The notes: a model not told the origin generated them from the letters alone. 5,353 nucleotides of DNA from Deltaproteobacteria bacterium (GCA_031280335.1 JAITGZ010000193.1:1-5353); one strand, 5' to 3'; numbered from the stretch's first letter, positions 1 through 5,353 are shown. Translations and numbers: made by a program.

Positions 1-146
1 AGCGGATGATCTTTGTGCTTGGGATCAAGAACTTTTTCTTCCAGCAATGTATCAATCACAGCTTCCAGCAGGGAAAGATCAAGCCCGCGTTTTTTAGCTA
101 GCCTGTAATCTTTGCGGAAGCGGGAAGTTGTTTTGAGGGTCAGCAT
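1..146 (-). CDS. yafQ: YafQ/RelE-family mRNA interferase toxin, N-terminal part (cut by the window edge)
   Basis: Only the first 48 codons and part of the next are present; the rest lies beyond base 1. The visible residues begin MLTLKTTSRFRKDYRLAKKR and end KHKDHPL. This follows E. coli YafQ closely: an N-terminal beta strand, then an F-x-K-D-x-x-L-A-x-K-R helix, then the K-D-H-P-L turn. His47 here lines up with E. coli YafQ His50, a residue of the ribosome-dependent endoribonuclease site. The other catalytic residues lie in the missing C-terminal half, so I cannot tell whether the toxin is active. Family members cleave mRNA on translating ribosomes and are held inactive by the DinJ antitoxin. 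The start codon overlaps the end of the antitoxin gene by 7 bases, which fits translational coupling; a weak GGGG stands just before it. Family assignment is strong; the exact name YafQ rather than a broader RelE label is inferred. Confidence 0.88.
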   Translation of the reverse strand, partial: MLTLKTTSRFRKDYRLAKKRGLDLSLLEAVIDTLLEEKVLDPKHKDHP

Positions 147-424
147 TCCCCGTCAAGTTCCGCAAAGAGTTCTTTGGCCGAGGAATAGCTCTTGGCGGCA
201 ACCACGCCGGAGGCAATGTCGCGGGCTTCCCGCATGGCGGCTTCCGTTTCCCGGTTAAAGCGGGGCTGCCTCATTTCAAAGGGCAGCCCTCCCACCATCA
301 GGGATTGGCGCAGAAAAATGTTGACGGCATCGGTCACGGTGATGCCGAAGTTCGCAAAAAGCTGTTCCGCTCCGGTTTTTGTTTCCGGGTCGATGCGGAT
401 GTTCAGATTAGCGGTTTTTGCCAT
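140..424 (-). CDS. dinJ: DinJ/RelB-family antitoxin (ribbon-helix-helix)
   Basis: A 94-residue protein beginning MAKTANLNIRIDPETK. The N-terminal half (about residues 5-45) has the ribbon-helix-helix pattern of DinJ/RelB antitoxins: a beta strand NLNIRID, a helix from about residue 13, a turn at FGITVTDA, then a second helix with LRQSL. The family signature G-L-P-F-E-M-R-Q-P follows at about residues 45-53. The C-terminal S-A-K-E-L-F-A-E-L resembles the toxin-binding tail of E. coli DinJ. It should bind and neutralise the toxin encoded just downstream, and repress its own promoter as a dimer or in complex with the toxin. I chose the ATG at 424 because GGGGAGG stands 8 bases upstream. An in-frame ATG at 484 would add 20 residues unlike the family and would lie upstream of the predicted promoter, so I rejected it. 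Confidence 0.92.
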   Translation of the reverse strand: MAKTANLNIRIDPETKTGAEQLFANFGITVTDAVNIFLRQSLMVGGLPFEMRQPRFNRETEAAMREARDIASGVVAAKSYSSAKELFAELDGEC

Positions 425-432
425 GATGTTCG

Positions 433-439
433 CCTCCCC
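433..439 (-). promoter_or_regulatory. Ribosome binding site of the antitoxin gene
   Basis: On the minus strand this reads GGGGAGG, a strong Shine-Dalgarno match 8 bases before the ATG at 424. It decides between that start and the upstream in-frame ATG at 484. Confidence 0.75.
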
Positions 440-442
440 AAA

Positions 443-471
443 AATATCGCGCAATGTATGCGCAATGTCAA
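443..471 (-). promoter_or_regulatory. Sigma70-type promoter of the toxin-antitoxin operon
   Basis: Reading the minus strand, a consensus -35 TTGACA (471-466) is followed by exactly 17 bases and a -10 GATATT (448-443, four of six matches). Transcription would start near 436-437, only about a dozen bases before the antitoxin ATG. The spacer is filled by a tandem repeat described separately, so a bound repressor would block RNA polymerase directly. This is a prediction from sequence. Confidence 0.6.
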
Positions 472-476
472 TACAT
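449..476. promoter_or_regulatory. Probable operator of the toxin-antitoxin promoter (direct and inverted repeats)
   Basis: Two exact copies of GCGCAATGT lie at 449-457 and 460-468, a period of 11 bases, about one helical turn. An overlapping inverted pair ATGTAT (454-459) and ATACAT (471-476) is separated by 11 bases. Both sit in or at the edge of the -35/-10 spacer. DinJ/RelB proteins are ribbon-helix-helix repressors that bind short repeats in their own promoters, so this is the likely site. Which repeat is the true recognition unit cannot be decided from sequence alone. Confidence 0.55.
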
Positions 477-527
477 TTACACATGCCATTTCGCTTCCAA
501 GCCTTCCCATTATGAGAAGTCGGGCGG

Positions 528-547
528 CGTCGAGCGGCGCATCGACG
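528..547. repeat. Short inverted repeat downstream of the FUSC gene
   Basis: CGTCGA (528-533) and TCGACG (542-547) form a 6-base stem with an 8-base loop, about 33 bases past the FUSC stop codon. There is no T-tract on either strand, so it is not a classical intrinsic terminator, though it could help stop or protect the FUSC transcript. Confidence 0.3.
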
Positions 548-579
548 ACGAACCGCAGCATCCTCACGGTGAAACAGCC

Positions 580-1728
580 CTAAACAATCTTTTTGATCAG
601 GGGTTTTTCACCCAAAAGCTGCATCTCGTACAGGGCGCAAAGCATGGTTTCGGAGAGATGGCGCAAACCCAGATAAAAGGCGTAAAGCTGCATAATATGC
701 CGCAGGGGCAGTTCATGCAGCTTGTGCCCCCGGCGCAGCTCATTCAATCTGCTTTCGACCTTATCCACAGCCAGGGTTACCCCGCACGCGATCTCCGGGG
801 CCGGGGCATAGGCCTCGCCGCAGCCCAGACGGCGCATGGCGCTCATGAGCATGTCGGCCAGTTCGCGCAGTTCCGGCCCTATTTGCGGGTCATAGCCCCG
901 CTCGTCATATTCATTCAGGGCGTCAATGAGCGAACGCATTTTTTCCATGCAGCGTTCCACCGTATCCACCTGCACGGACAGCCCCTTGTGTTCGTAGTGG
1001 TATATATGCGCCTCCAGCTTGCGCACCTTGATCATGCGCTCCCGGTTGCTGCGTATTTGCAGTTCAAGACCTTCAAACTGGCTGTAGGGCACGTTTTGCT
1101 GATGATCCAAAAAGGATTTTACCGTGGTATCCAGCAGCACGGCGCATTTTTCAAACTGGGCGGCAATGTCCGAGCGCAGGGTATCCCCCAGGCGCACAGG
1201 CCAGAGCAGGGCGGTTATGACAATGGCGCTGGTAACGCCAACCAGCACCTCCAGAGACAGGGTGACCCCCAGCATGATCTGGGCCTGAACCGCTTTGTCC
1301 GCCGCGGGCTGCTGCCCCACCAGGAGTACTATGCACACGGCGGTGGTGGCCAGGGTAAAGCGGCTGCCGTAACGGCCCAGATACGCCCCCAGAGAGCAGA
1401 TGCAAAAAACCTCCGCCGTCAGAAAGACAGGGTGCGCCGGGGTAATGACCAGTATGATCATCCCGGCCAGGGCGCCCAGGCTCATCACGGTAAAACGGGA
1501 AAAGCTGGCCTGGATGGAGTCGGCCACGCTGATGCCCTCCATGACGATCATGGTGGAAATCACCGCCCAAAGCCCGAACTGGGAATTGAAAAAAGAAGAA
1601 AGGGCAAAGGCGGCGGCGGCGGCCAGGCCGGTTTTAAAGGCATGGCGCATGTGCATGAAGAGCAGGCTGTGCATGTGCCTGTCGTTGACGAAAAGATGGG
1701 GAAAGTCTTTGATGCGGCGGGTATTCAT
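580..1728 (-). CDS. FUSC / aromatic acid exporter-like inner-membrane protein
   Basis: A 382-residue protein in two halves. Residues about 30-180 are strongly hydrophobic and hold about six membrane segments (near 31-47, 51-66, 80-97, 101-118, 124-140, 152-178). The opening R-H-A-F-K-T-G-L-A-A-A followed by G-L-W-A-V-I-S-T-M-I-V-M and later S-L-G-A-L-A-G is typical of the FUSC/ArAE families, which include fusaric acid resistance and p-hydroxybenzoate efflux proteins. Residues about 180-382 are charged and mostly helical, a likely cytoplasmic domain. Function is probably export of small organic acids or a related role; the substrate cannot be told. It stands alone, 155 bases from the antitoxin gene and 252 from lolA. 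The start is uncertain: the ATG at 1728 has no clear Shine-Dalgarno sequence, but neither do the in-frame ATGs at codons 19, 25 and 27. The gene looks intact. Confidence 0.8.
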   Translation of the reverse strand: MNTRRIKDFPHLFVNDRHMHSLLFMHMRHAFKTGLAAAAAFALSSFFNSQFGLWAVISTMIVMEGISVADSIQASFSRFTVMSLGALAGMIILVITPAHPVFLTAEVFCICSLGAYLGRYGSRFTLATTAVCIVLLVGQQPAADKAVQAQIMLGVTLSLEVLVGVTSAIVITALLWPVRLGDTLRSDIAAQFEKCAVLLDTTVKSFLDHQQNVPYSQFEGLELQIRSNRERMIKVRKLEAHIYHYEHKGLSVQVDTVERCMEKMRSLIDALNEYDERGYDPQIGPELRELADMLMSAMRRLGCGEAYAPAPEIACGVTLAVDKVESRLNELRRGHKLHELPLRHIMQLYAFYLGLRHLSETMLCALYEMQLLGEKPLIKKIV

Positions 1729-1748
1729 GGTGCGTCTATTTTGGCGGA

Positions 1749-1779
1749 ATAGCGCAATGTCGCCCTGAAATTGCGCTAT
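1749..1779. repeat. Perfect 10-base inverted repeat upstream of the FUSC gene, possible operator
   Basis: ATAGCGCAAT (1749-1758) and ATTGCGCTAT (1770-1779) are perfect inverted copies separated by 11 bases, so the half-site centres are 21 bases apart, two helical turns on the same face of the DNA. It lies 20 bases before the FUSC start codon and just downstream of the predicted -10 element. That fits an operator, or an RNA hairpin in the leader. No T-tract follows on either strand, which argues against a terminator. The left arm contains the GCGCAATGTC motif also found in the toxin-antitoxin promoter. Confidence 0.5.
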
Positions 1780-1782
1780 GGC

Positions 1783-1810
1783 ATTTTAACATTGAAAATG
1801 TTTAAATACA
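1783..1810 (-). promoter_or_regulatory. Possible promoter of the FUSC gene
   Basis: In the AT-rich stretch 1783-1810 the minus strand has a -10-like TAAAAT (1788-1783, five of six matches). The -35 region about 17 bases upstream is poor (CTGTAT), so this is weak. An inverted pair AACATT/AATGTT (1788-1793 and 1797-1802) overlaps it. Transcription would start near 1776, inside the 10-base inverted repeat. Confidence 0.3.
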
Positions 1811-1819
1811 GCTGTTTCG

Positions 1820-1957
1820 CCTTGAGTACGGTCATAAGCCCCGCTCAAGGGGTGAGATCATTTCACCGGTCAGTGGGGACCGGGGGAATGATTCCCCCCG
1901 GAAGAGGTTGGGCGCCTTGCCGTTATACCAGGGGGCGCAAGGATAAAGCGGCACCCC
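1820..1957. repeat. Cluster of inverted repeats between lolA and the FUSC gene
   Basis: No gene is visible here. Four stems follow one another. CCTTGAG/CTCAAGG lies at 1820-1826 and 1844-1850. A 17-base near palindrome at 1851-1867 has arms GGTGA and TCACC. A 17-base perfect palindrome about base 1890 has arms GGGGGAAT (1882-1889) and ATTCCCCC (1891-1898), flanked by CC and CGG. GGGGCGC/GCACCCC lies at 1932-1938 and 1951-1957, with one G-U type pair in RNA. An alternative stem CCTTGC/GCAAGG (1915-1920 and 1937-1942) would compete with the last one. No T-tract follows any stem on either strand. It could be a structured 3' end of the lolA mRNA, a FUSC leader, protein binding sites, or a small RNA. 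Confidence 0.5.
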
Positions 1958-1980
1958 GGCAGACGTGCCCATTTTTTCGT

Positions 1981-2709
1981 TCAACGCGGCTGCGGCTGCG
2001 TGTGATCTTCCACTGTTGTTCCGGGAGGCGGCGTGAACTTAAAGGTCTCGCTGGAAATATTTACGTCCAATTCCTGGTTTGTGAAAGATATATCGTTGGA
2101 GTTGCCGTAAAAATCCGTAAAAAGCAGGCGCAGGATAACGCCGTTTTCCGTGTCCACCCAGATGGTGGCCTCCACCAGGCCCGGAGAAGGGGAGTGCGGC
2201 AAAAGCATAATGGCCCGTACCCCTTCGCTTTCTTCTTTGGGGACGACCTTGAACTTGTCGGTCAAAGGGGCCTGACCGGTGAGTACCGATAAGAACCCGA
2301 CCTGTTCGTACAGGGATTCAACCTTGAATTTCAGGACCAGTTTTTCTTCAGGCAGAAACTGCCAGAAAAATTTTTCTTCCACCAGCAGCAGCTCGGGGTA
2401 CGGGTCTTCACTGACCCACCGTACCAGAAAAGGCTTTTTAAAAAAAAATTCCCCGGTACGCTGCTCTTCAATGCCGCTTTCCTTGTGCATAATGCTCTGT
2501 TCAAAAGTGGCATGCAGACTTTTAATACTTTGATATTGCCTGTGAATAAGCTCCGACCAGCCGCCGGGACTGGTCGGACGGTTAATCTCCTGCGCCGCCG
2601 CCGGCAGGGCGAAACACAAAATGAAAAAAAACTGCGCCAGACGGAGCAGCGGGGCGGGGGTCCCGAAAAAACCGTATTTTACCGTGCGAAGCACATCAGA
2701 AGCGGACAT
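1981..2709 (-). CDS. lolA: LolA-type outer-membrane lipoprotein carrier protein
   Basis: A 242-residue secreted protein. Residues 1-39 form a signal peptide with a long n-region, a hydrophobic core from about 24 to 36 and a cleavage site at A-A-A/Q (39/40). The mature part follows E. coli LolA: H-A-T-F-E-Q (66-71), G-E-F-F-F-K-K-P (86-93), R-W (97-98), and a closing F-K-F-T-P-P-P-G-T-T-V-E-D (223-235) nearly matching LolA's F-T-F-T-P-P-Q-G-V-T-V-D-D. LolA takes lipoproteins from the LolCDE transporter and carries them across the periplasm to the outer membrane. Lys92 stands where E. coli has Arg43 of the K-R-P motif. The ATG at 2709 is supported by AAGGAAG five bases upstream; an in-frame GTG at codon 6 is a less likely start. 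It follows ftsK by 87 bases and probably has its own promoter. No lolB is visible. Confidence 0.87.
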   Translation of the reverse strand: MSASDVLRTVKYGFFGTPAPLLRLAQFFFILCFALPAAAQEINRPTSPGGWSELIHRQYQSIKSLHATFEQSIMHKESGIEEQRTGEFFFKKPFLVRWVSEDPYPELLLVEEKFFWQFLPEEKLVLKFKVESLYEQVGFLSVLTGQAPLTDKFKVVPKEESEGVRAIMLLPHSPSPGLVEATIWVDTENGVILRLLFTDFYGNSNDISFTNQELDVNISSETFKFTPPPGTTVEDHTQPQPR

Positions 2710-2714
2710 GGGAA

Positions 2715-2721
2715 CTTCCTT
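2715..2721 (-). promoter_or_regulatory. Ribosome binding site of lolA
   Basis: On the minus strand this reads AAGGAAG, five bases before the ATG at 2709. It favours that ATG over the GTG at codon 6 and so keeps the long n-region of the signal peptide. Confidence 0.7.
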
Positions 2722-2749
2722 AATATATCACTAAAAAAACACGTGAAGT

Positions 2750-2778
2750 ATTATGCGTATTTTTTTCGTCCAGGGCAA
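2750..2778 (-). promoter_or_regulatory. Sigma70-type promoter of lolA
   Basis: The minus strand has TTGCCC (2778-2773, four of six matches to the -35 consensus), a 17-base spacer and CATAAT (2755-2750, five of six matches to the -10). A start near 2743 would leave a leader of about 34 bases. It lies in the AT-rich ftsK-lolA gap, which has no convincing terminator for ftsK; the A/T-only stem near 2762-2787 is weak. lolA may therefore be read both from here and by readthrough from ftsK. Confidence 0.5.
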
Positions 2779-2796
2779 GAAAAATAAAACCACCAA

Positions 2797-5208
2797 TTAT
2801 CTAATCACGTTGCGCGGCTTGCTGCCTTGCGCCTGGCCCACCAGACCGTCTTTTTCCAATTGTTCCACAATGCGGGCCGCCCGGTTGAAACCGATGGTAA
2901 AACGGCGCTGCAGCAGGCCGATGCTGATGTTTTCCCGTTCCAGCACAAACTTGATCACCTCAGGGTACAGGGGGTCATCTCCGCTGGCCGCCTGATCTTC
3001 CCGCGCATTGGTTTCTTCCTGGTCCAGGCTGGAAAAATCCACCTGGTAATCGGGCTTTTGCTGTCCCCGCCAGTAATCGGCCACCTGTTCCACCTCGTTC
3101 TGATCCACGTAGGCCCCGTGCAGGCGCTGCAAAGCCCCCCCTCCCGGCTTGTAAAGCATATCCCCCTTGCCCAAAAGACGCTCGGCCCCGCCCACATCCA
3201 GGATAATGCGGGAGTTGCCGGTGGAGATCACCTGAAAAGACACACGGCAGGGAAAATTGGCCTTGATCAGTCCGGTAAATACCTCCGCATCCGGGCGCTG
3301 CGTAGCGATGATGAGGTGTATGCCCGCCGCCCGGGCCAGCTGGGCCAGACGCACCACGCTTATTTCCACCTCTTTGCCGGTGGTGGCCATGAGATCCGCG
3401 AATTCATCAATGAGCAGCACCAGATAGGGCATGGGGCGCAGATCCGCCAGGTCAGGCGGCATATTCCCGTGCAGATCCGCCATTTTTTTATTATATGCGC
3501 TTATGTTGCGCACATTGAGGCGCGCCAGGCTTTCATAACGCAGCTCCATTTCTTCCACCGCCCAGGCCAGGGCGTTTCTGGCCAGGGCCATGTCCACAAC
3601 TATGGGATGCACCAGATGCGGCAAATCCGCATAAACTTTAAGCTCGACCCTTTTGGGATCAATGAGCAGCAGCTTGACTTCCTCCGGCCTGGCTTTGTAT
3701 AAAATGGACAGAAGCACCGCGTTCAAAAACACGCTTTTGCCGGTACCGGTGGCCCCGCCCACCAGCAGATGGGGCATGGCCGCCAGATCCGCCATTACCG
3801 GCGCGCCCACCCTGTCCTTGCCCATGACCAGGGTGAGCGGCCCGGCGGATTGCTGAAAAACAGGCGAGGCGATGAGTTCGCGCAGATTCACGGTTTCACG
3901 CCGGCCATTGGGGATTTCAATGCCCACTGTATCCGTGCCCGGAATGGGCGCCTGAATGCGCACAGAAGTGGCTTTGAGCCCCAGGGCCAAATCATCGTTC
4001 AGCCCGACAATGCGTGCGGCCTTGACCCCGGGGGCCGGGCGCACCTCAAAGGTGGTTACCACCGGGCCGGGGGTGATGCGCACCAGTTCCGCCTGGACGG
4101 AAAAATCATTCAGGCAGGTCATCAGGGCCAAGCCCTTGGCCTGTAGTTCATCAGGGGAAAAACTCCGGTTTTTCCCCTCCGCCGGGCGGAGCATGTCCAG
4201 GGGCGGCGGTTTTGCCTCCGGGCGAGGGGGGGCGGGCCGGCTCCGCGCCGGGACGGGTTTTTCCCGGCGGTCCGGCACCGCGCCGGCGGGCGCTGCGGCA
4301 CCGGCCGCCTCTTCCGGCATATTCGGCATAAACTCCGCCGCCGGCGCTTTGGCCCGCAAAGACGCGGCGCCTTCACCCTCACCCCCTCGTCCGGCGGGGA
4401 CGGGCGCGCGGCCAAGCAGCCTGGCAAGCAGCGTGGGGCGGGGCTTACGCGGCGGCAGCGCCTCAATGCTGGTACTGATGCTTATGGAAGGCGTGCGTTC
4501 TTTGACCGGGCAAGATGCCGGTTCAAACTGAATAAACGGCGCGCGCGGCGGCGGCGGGCCGGGCGGAGGGGAAGCGGCGGAAACAACGGCGGCCTTTTGC
4601 CTGCGCTCTTCACACCCGGCTTCGTCCAGCATGGCCTTGATTCTGCCGGCCAAATTCAGCGCGGCCCCGGCCCAGGTAAAGCCGCCCATGCTCTGGGCCG
4701 CAAGCAGAAATAAAAAAAACCAAAGCACCGCCGAACCTGTCAGACTGAGGCAGCGGACGGAAAAATCCAGCAGCGTATGCCCCAAAAGCCCGCCGGAACG
4801 TACCTGCCCCAAACCTATGCCCCAAGCCCTGCCGGCCACGGCAAGACAGCATCCGAGCAGGGGGATGGACATCCAGCGCCACCAGGGCCAGGGACGGAGC
4901 TTGCCCAAAAAGCTCACGCTCAAAGCGCCCATGAACAGGGCAGCGGCGTAGGAGGCGAAACCGAAAAGATCCGTCAGCAAACCTGAAACGTATGCCCCGG
5001 CCATGCCCATCCAATTGTGATAATACTTGTACCCGCGCACCGCGTGGTTTATGCTGGGATCGCGCCGATCAAAGCTGATCAGGCTCAAAAGAAGCATCAC
5101 CGTTATGCAGAGAAAAAGCAGGCCGAAAAAATCAACGCTGAATCCGCCTTTTTCACCGGCGGTTTTCGTATCAGGCCCGGAAGGATTTTTTTGAAGGTCG
5201 TGGTTCAT
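2797..5208 (-). CDS. ftsK: FtsK/SpoIIIE-family DNA translocase
   Basis: An 803-residue protein with the full FtsK plan, close in length to B. subtilis SpoIIIE and much shorter than E. coli FtsK because the linker is short. Residues about 24-188 hold four membrane segments. Residues about 200-345 are a proline/alanine-rich linker. The alpha domain runs from about 350 to 450. The motor has Walker A G-A-T-G-T-G-K-S (485-492), Walker B L-L-I-D-E (598-602), A-T-Q-R-P (635-639) and a family motif from S-R-I-I-L-D to L-L-G-K-G-D-M-L (666-685). Residues about 743-803 are the gamma winged helix, with G-L-L-Q-R-R-F-T-I-G-F-N-R-A-A-R-I as in E. coli. It is a septal hexameric pump that clears chromosome ends at division and, through gamma, reads polar DNA motifs and activates XerCD at dif. 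No alternative Met precedes the first membrane segment. The ATG has no Shine-Dalgarno sequence. Confidence 0.97.
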   Translation of the reverse strand: MNHDLQKNPSGPDTKTAGEKGGFSVDFFGLLFLCITVMLLLSLISFDRRDPSINHAVRGYKYYHNWMGMAGAYVSGLLTDLFGFASYAAALFMGALSVSFLGKLRPWPWWRWMSIPLLGCCLAVAGRAWGIGLGQVRSGGLLGHTLLDFSVRCLSLTGSAVLWFFLFLLAAQSMGGFTWAGAALNLAGRIKAMLDEAGCEERRQKAAVVSAASPPPGPPPPRAPFIQFEPASCPVKERTPSISISTSIEALPPRKPRPTLLARLLGRAPVPAGRGGEGEGAASLRAKAPAAEFMPNMPEEAAGAAAPAGAVPDRREKPVPARSRPAPPRPEAKPPPLDMLRPAEGKNRSFSPDELQAKGLALMTCLNDFSVQAELVRITPGPVVTTFEVRPAPGVKAARIVGLNDDLALGLKATSVRIQAPIPGTDTVGIEIPNGRRETVNLRELIASPVFQQSAGPLTLVMGKDRVGAPVMADLAAMPHLLVGGATGTGKSVFLNAVLLSILYKARPEEVKLLLIDPKRVELKVYADLPHLVHPIVVDMALARNALAWAVEEMELRYESLARLNVRNISAYNKKMADLHGNMPPDLADLRPMPYLVLLIDEFADLMATTGKEVEISVVRLAQLARAAGIHLIIATQRPDAEVFTGLIKANFPCRVSFQVISTGNSRIILDVGGAERLLGKGDMLYKPGGGALQRLHGAYVDQNEVEQVADYWRGQQKPDYQVDFSSLDQEETNAREDQAASGDDPLYPEVIKFVLERENISIGLLQRRFTIGFNRAARIVEQLEKDGLVGQAQGSKPRNVIR

Positions 5209-5220
5209 GACTGGAGTGAG

Positions 5221-5248
5221 ATTAAGCCAGGAACGGCCCGCAAGTCAA
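5221..5248 (-). promoter_or_regulatory. Possible promoter of ftsK
   Basis: The minus strand has TTGACT (5248-5243, five of six matches), a 16-base spacer and CTTAAT (5226-5221, four of six). Transcription would start near 5214, only about five bases before the ATG at 5208, giving an almost leaderless mRNA. This agrees with the lack of a Shine-Dalgarno sequence there, but both are predictions. Confidence 0.4.
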
Positions 5249-5271
5249 TGCGGCTTTACTTTTAGGCCGCA
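5249..5271. repeat. Inverted repeat abutting the ftsK -35 element
   Basis: TGCGGC (5249-5254) and GCCGCA (5266-5271) form a 6-base stem with an 11-base loop, ending exactly where the predicted -35 hexamer begins. No T-tract follows on either strand. It could be a regulator site or the remains of a terminator of the gene upstream. Confidence 0.35.
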
Positions 5272-5278
5272 AGGATAT

Positions 5279-5312
5279 AGCCTGCGGACGACAAGCAGCT
5301 TGAAACCAGGCT
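5279..5312. repeat. Nested inverted repeat upstream of ftsK
   Basis: An outer pair AGCCTG (5279-5284) and CAGGCT (5307-5312) encloses an inner 11-base palindrome CAAGCAGCTTG (5292-5302). The arrangement could fold as a stem with an internal loop in RNA or mark a protein site. No known RNA family was recognised. The minus strand from 5353 is open in two frames (to 5222 and to 5245), so this may also be the 3' end of an unrecognised upstream gene. Confidence 0.3.
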
Positions 5313-5353
5313 GTTCGCCGGTCAAACCTGTACATACCCTTGCCCTCACGGGT

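Noticed and set aside
140..484. A longer antitoxin starting at the ATG at 484
   Set aside because: The 20 extra residues do not resemble the family, the ATG lies upstream of the predicted promoter, and the ATG at 424 has a strong ribosome site.
403..561. A 52-residue minus-strand frame starting at 561, with rather GC-rich third positions in its first half
   Set aside because: It runs through the toxin-antitoxin promoter and ends inside the antitoxin gene in another frame. No ribosome site and no family was recognised. It may be a relict, but cannot be supported.
454..1752. A 432-codon open frame on the plus strand
   Set aside because: It lies opposite the FUSC gene, is rich in H, Q and G as expected of an antisense frame, and shows no domain. 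The minus-strand frame encodes a recognisable membrane protein.
1880..1901. Intrinsic terminator of lolA
   Set aside because: The GC-rich palindrome would make a strong stem, but no run of T follows it on either strand.
1771..2292. A 173-codon plus-strand frame covering the lolA-FUSC gap
   Set aside because: It runs into sequence antisense to lolA, has no ribosome site or recognisable domain, and the gap part is full of inverted repeats rather than codon structure.
2827..3702. A 291-codon open frame on the plus strand
   Set aside because: It is antisense to the FtsK motor domain, whose Walker motifs establish the minus strand as coding.
5249..5312. 6S RNA or tRNA end upstream of ftsK
   Set aside because: A short resemblance of CCTGCGG-type sequence to the 6S RNA closing stem was noticed, but the partner strand and central bubble are not visible, and no tRNA arms could be folded.

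Overview
All genes in this window lie on the minus strand and are transcribed from high to low coordinates: ftsK (5208 to 2797), a lolA-type gene (2709 to 1981), a FUSC/aromatic-acid-exporter-like membrane protein (1728 to 580), and a DinJ-YafQ type toxin-antitoxin pair (424 to 140 and 146 to the window edge). A full-length FtsK next to a periplasmic LolA-type lipoprotein carrier points to a Gram-negative bacterium. The moderately high GC, the codon use and an ftsK-lolA neighbourhood that I associate with Desulfovibrio-like sulfate reducers suggest Desulfovibrionaceae. That placement is an inference from memory, not a database result.

Layout. Positions 5209-5353 are the region upstream of ftsK. 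They hold a plausible promoter and two inverted repeats, and no gene I recognise. ftsK is intact, with four N-terminal membrane segments, a proline/alanine-rich linker, the motor with Walker A and B, and a C-terminal gamma winged helix. An 87-base gap follows, carrying a good promoter and ribosome binding site for lolA. LolA is intact, with a signal peptide. The 252 bases between lolA and the FUSC gene contain no gene but are unusually rich in inverted repeats, at least six in about 210 bases. The FUSC gene is intact. A 155-base gap follows it, and at its far end is a well-formed promoter for the toxin-antitoxin operon. The window cuts the toxin gene after about 49 codons.

How the genes relate. 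ftsK and lolA are housekeeping genes for chromosome segregation at division and for lipoprotein transport to the outer membrane. They are neighbours, but lolA appears to have its own promoter. The FUSC protein and the toxin-antitoxin pair look like accessory genes. The toxin-antitoxin promoter has a tandem 9-base repeat, one helical turn apart, inside its -35/-10 spacer. The same motif extended to 10 bases recurs in a long perfect inverted repeat just upstream of the FUSC gene, a possible regulatory link between the two units.

I found no convincing wholly new system. The most interesting items are the structured lolA-FUSC intergenic region, the shared motif, the absence of a Shine-Dalgarno sequence at ftsK, and a lysine in LolA where E. 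coli has the functionally important Arg43.
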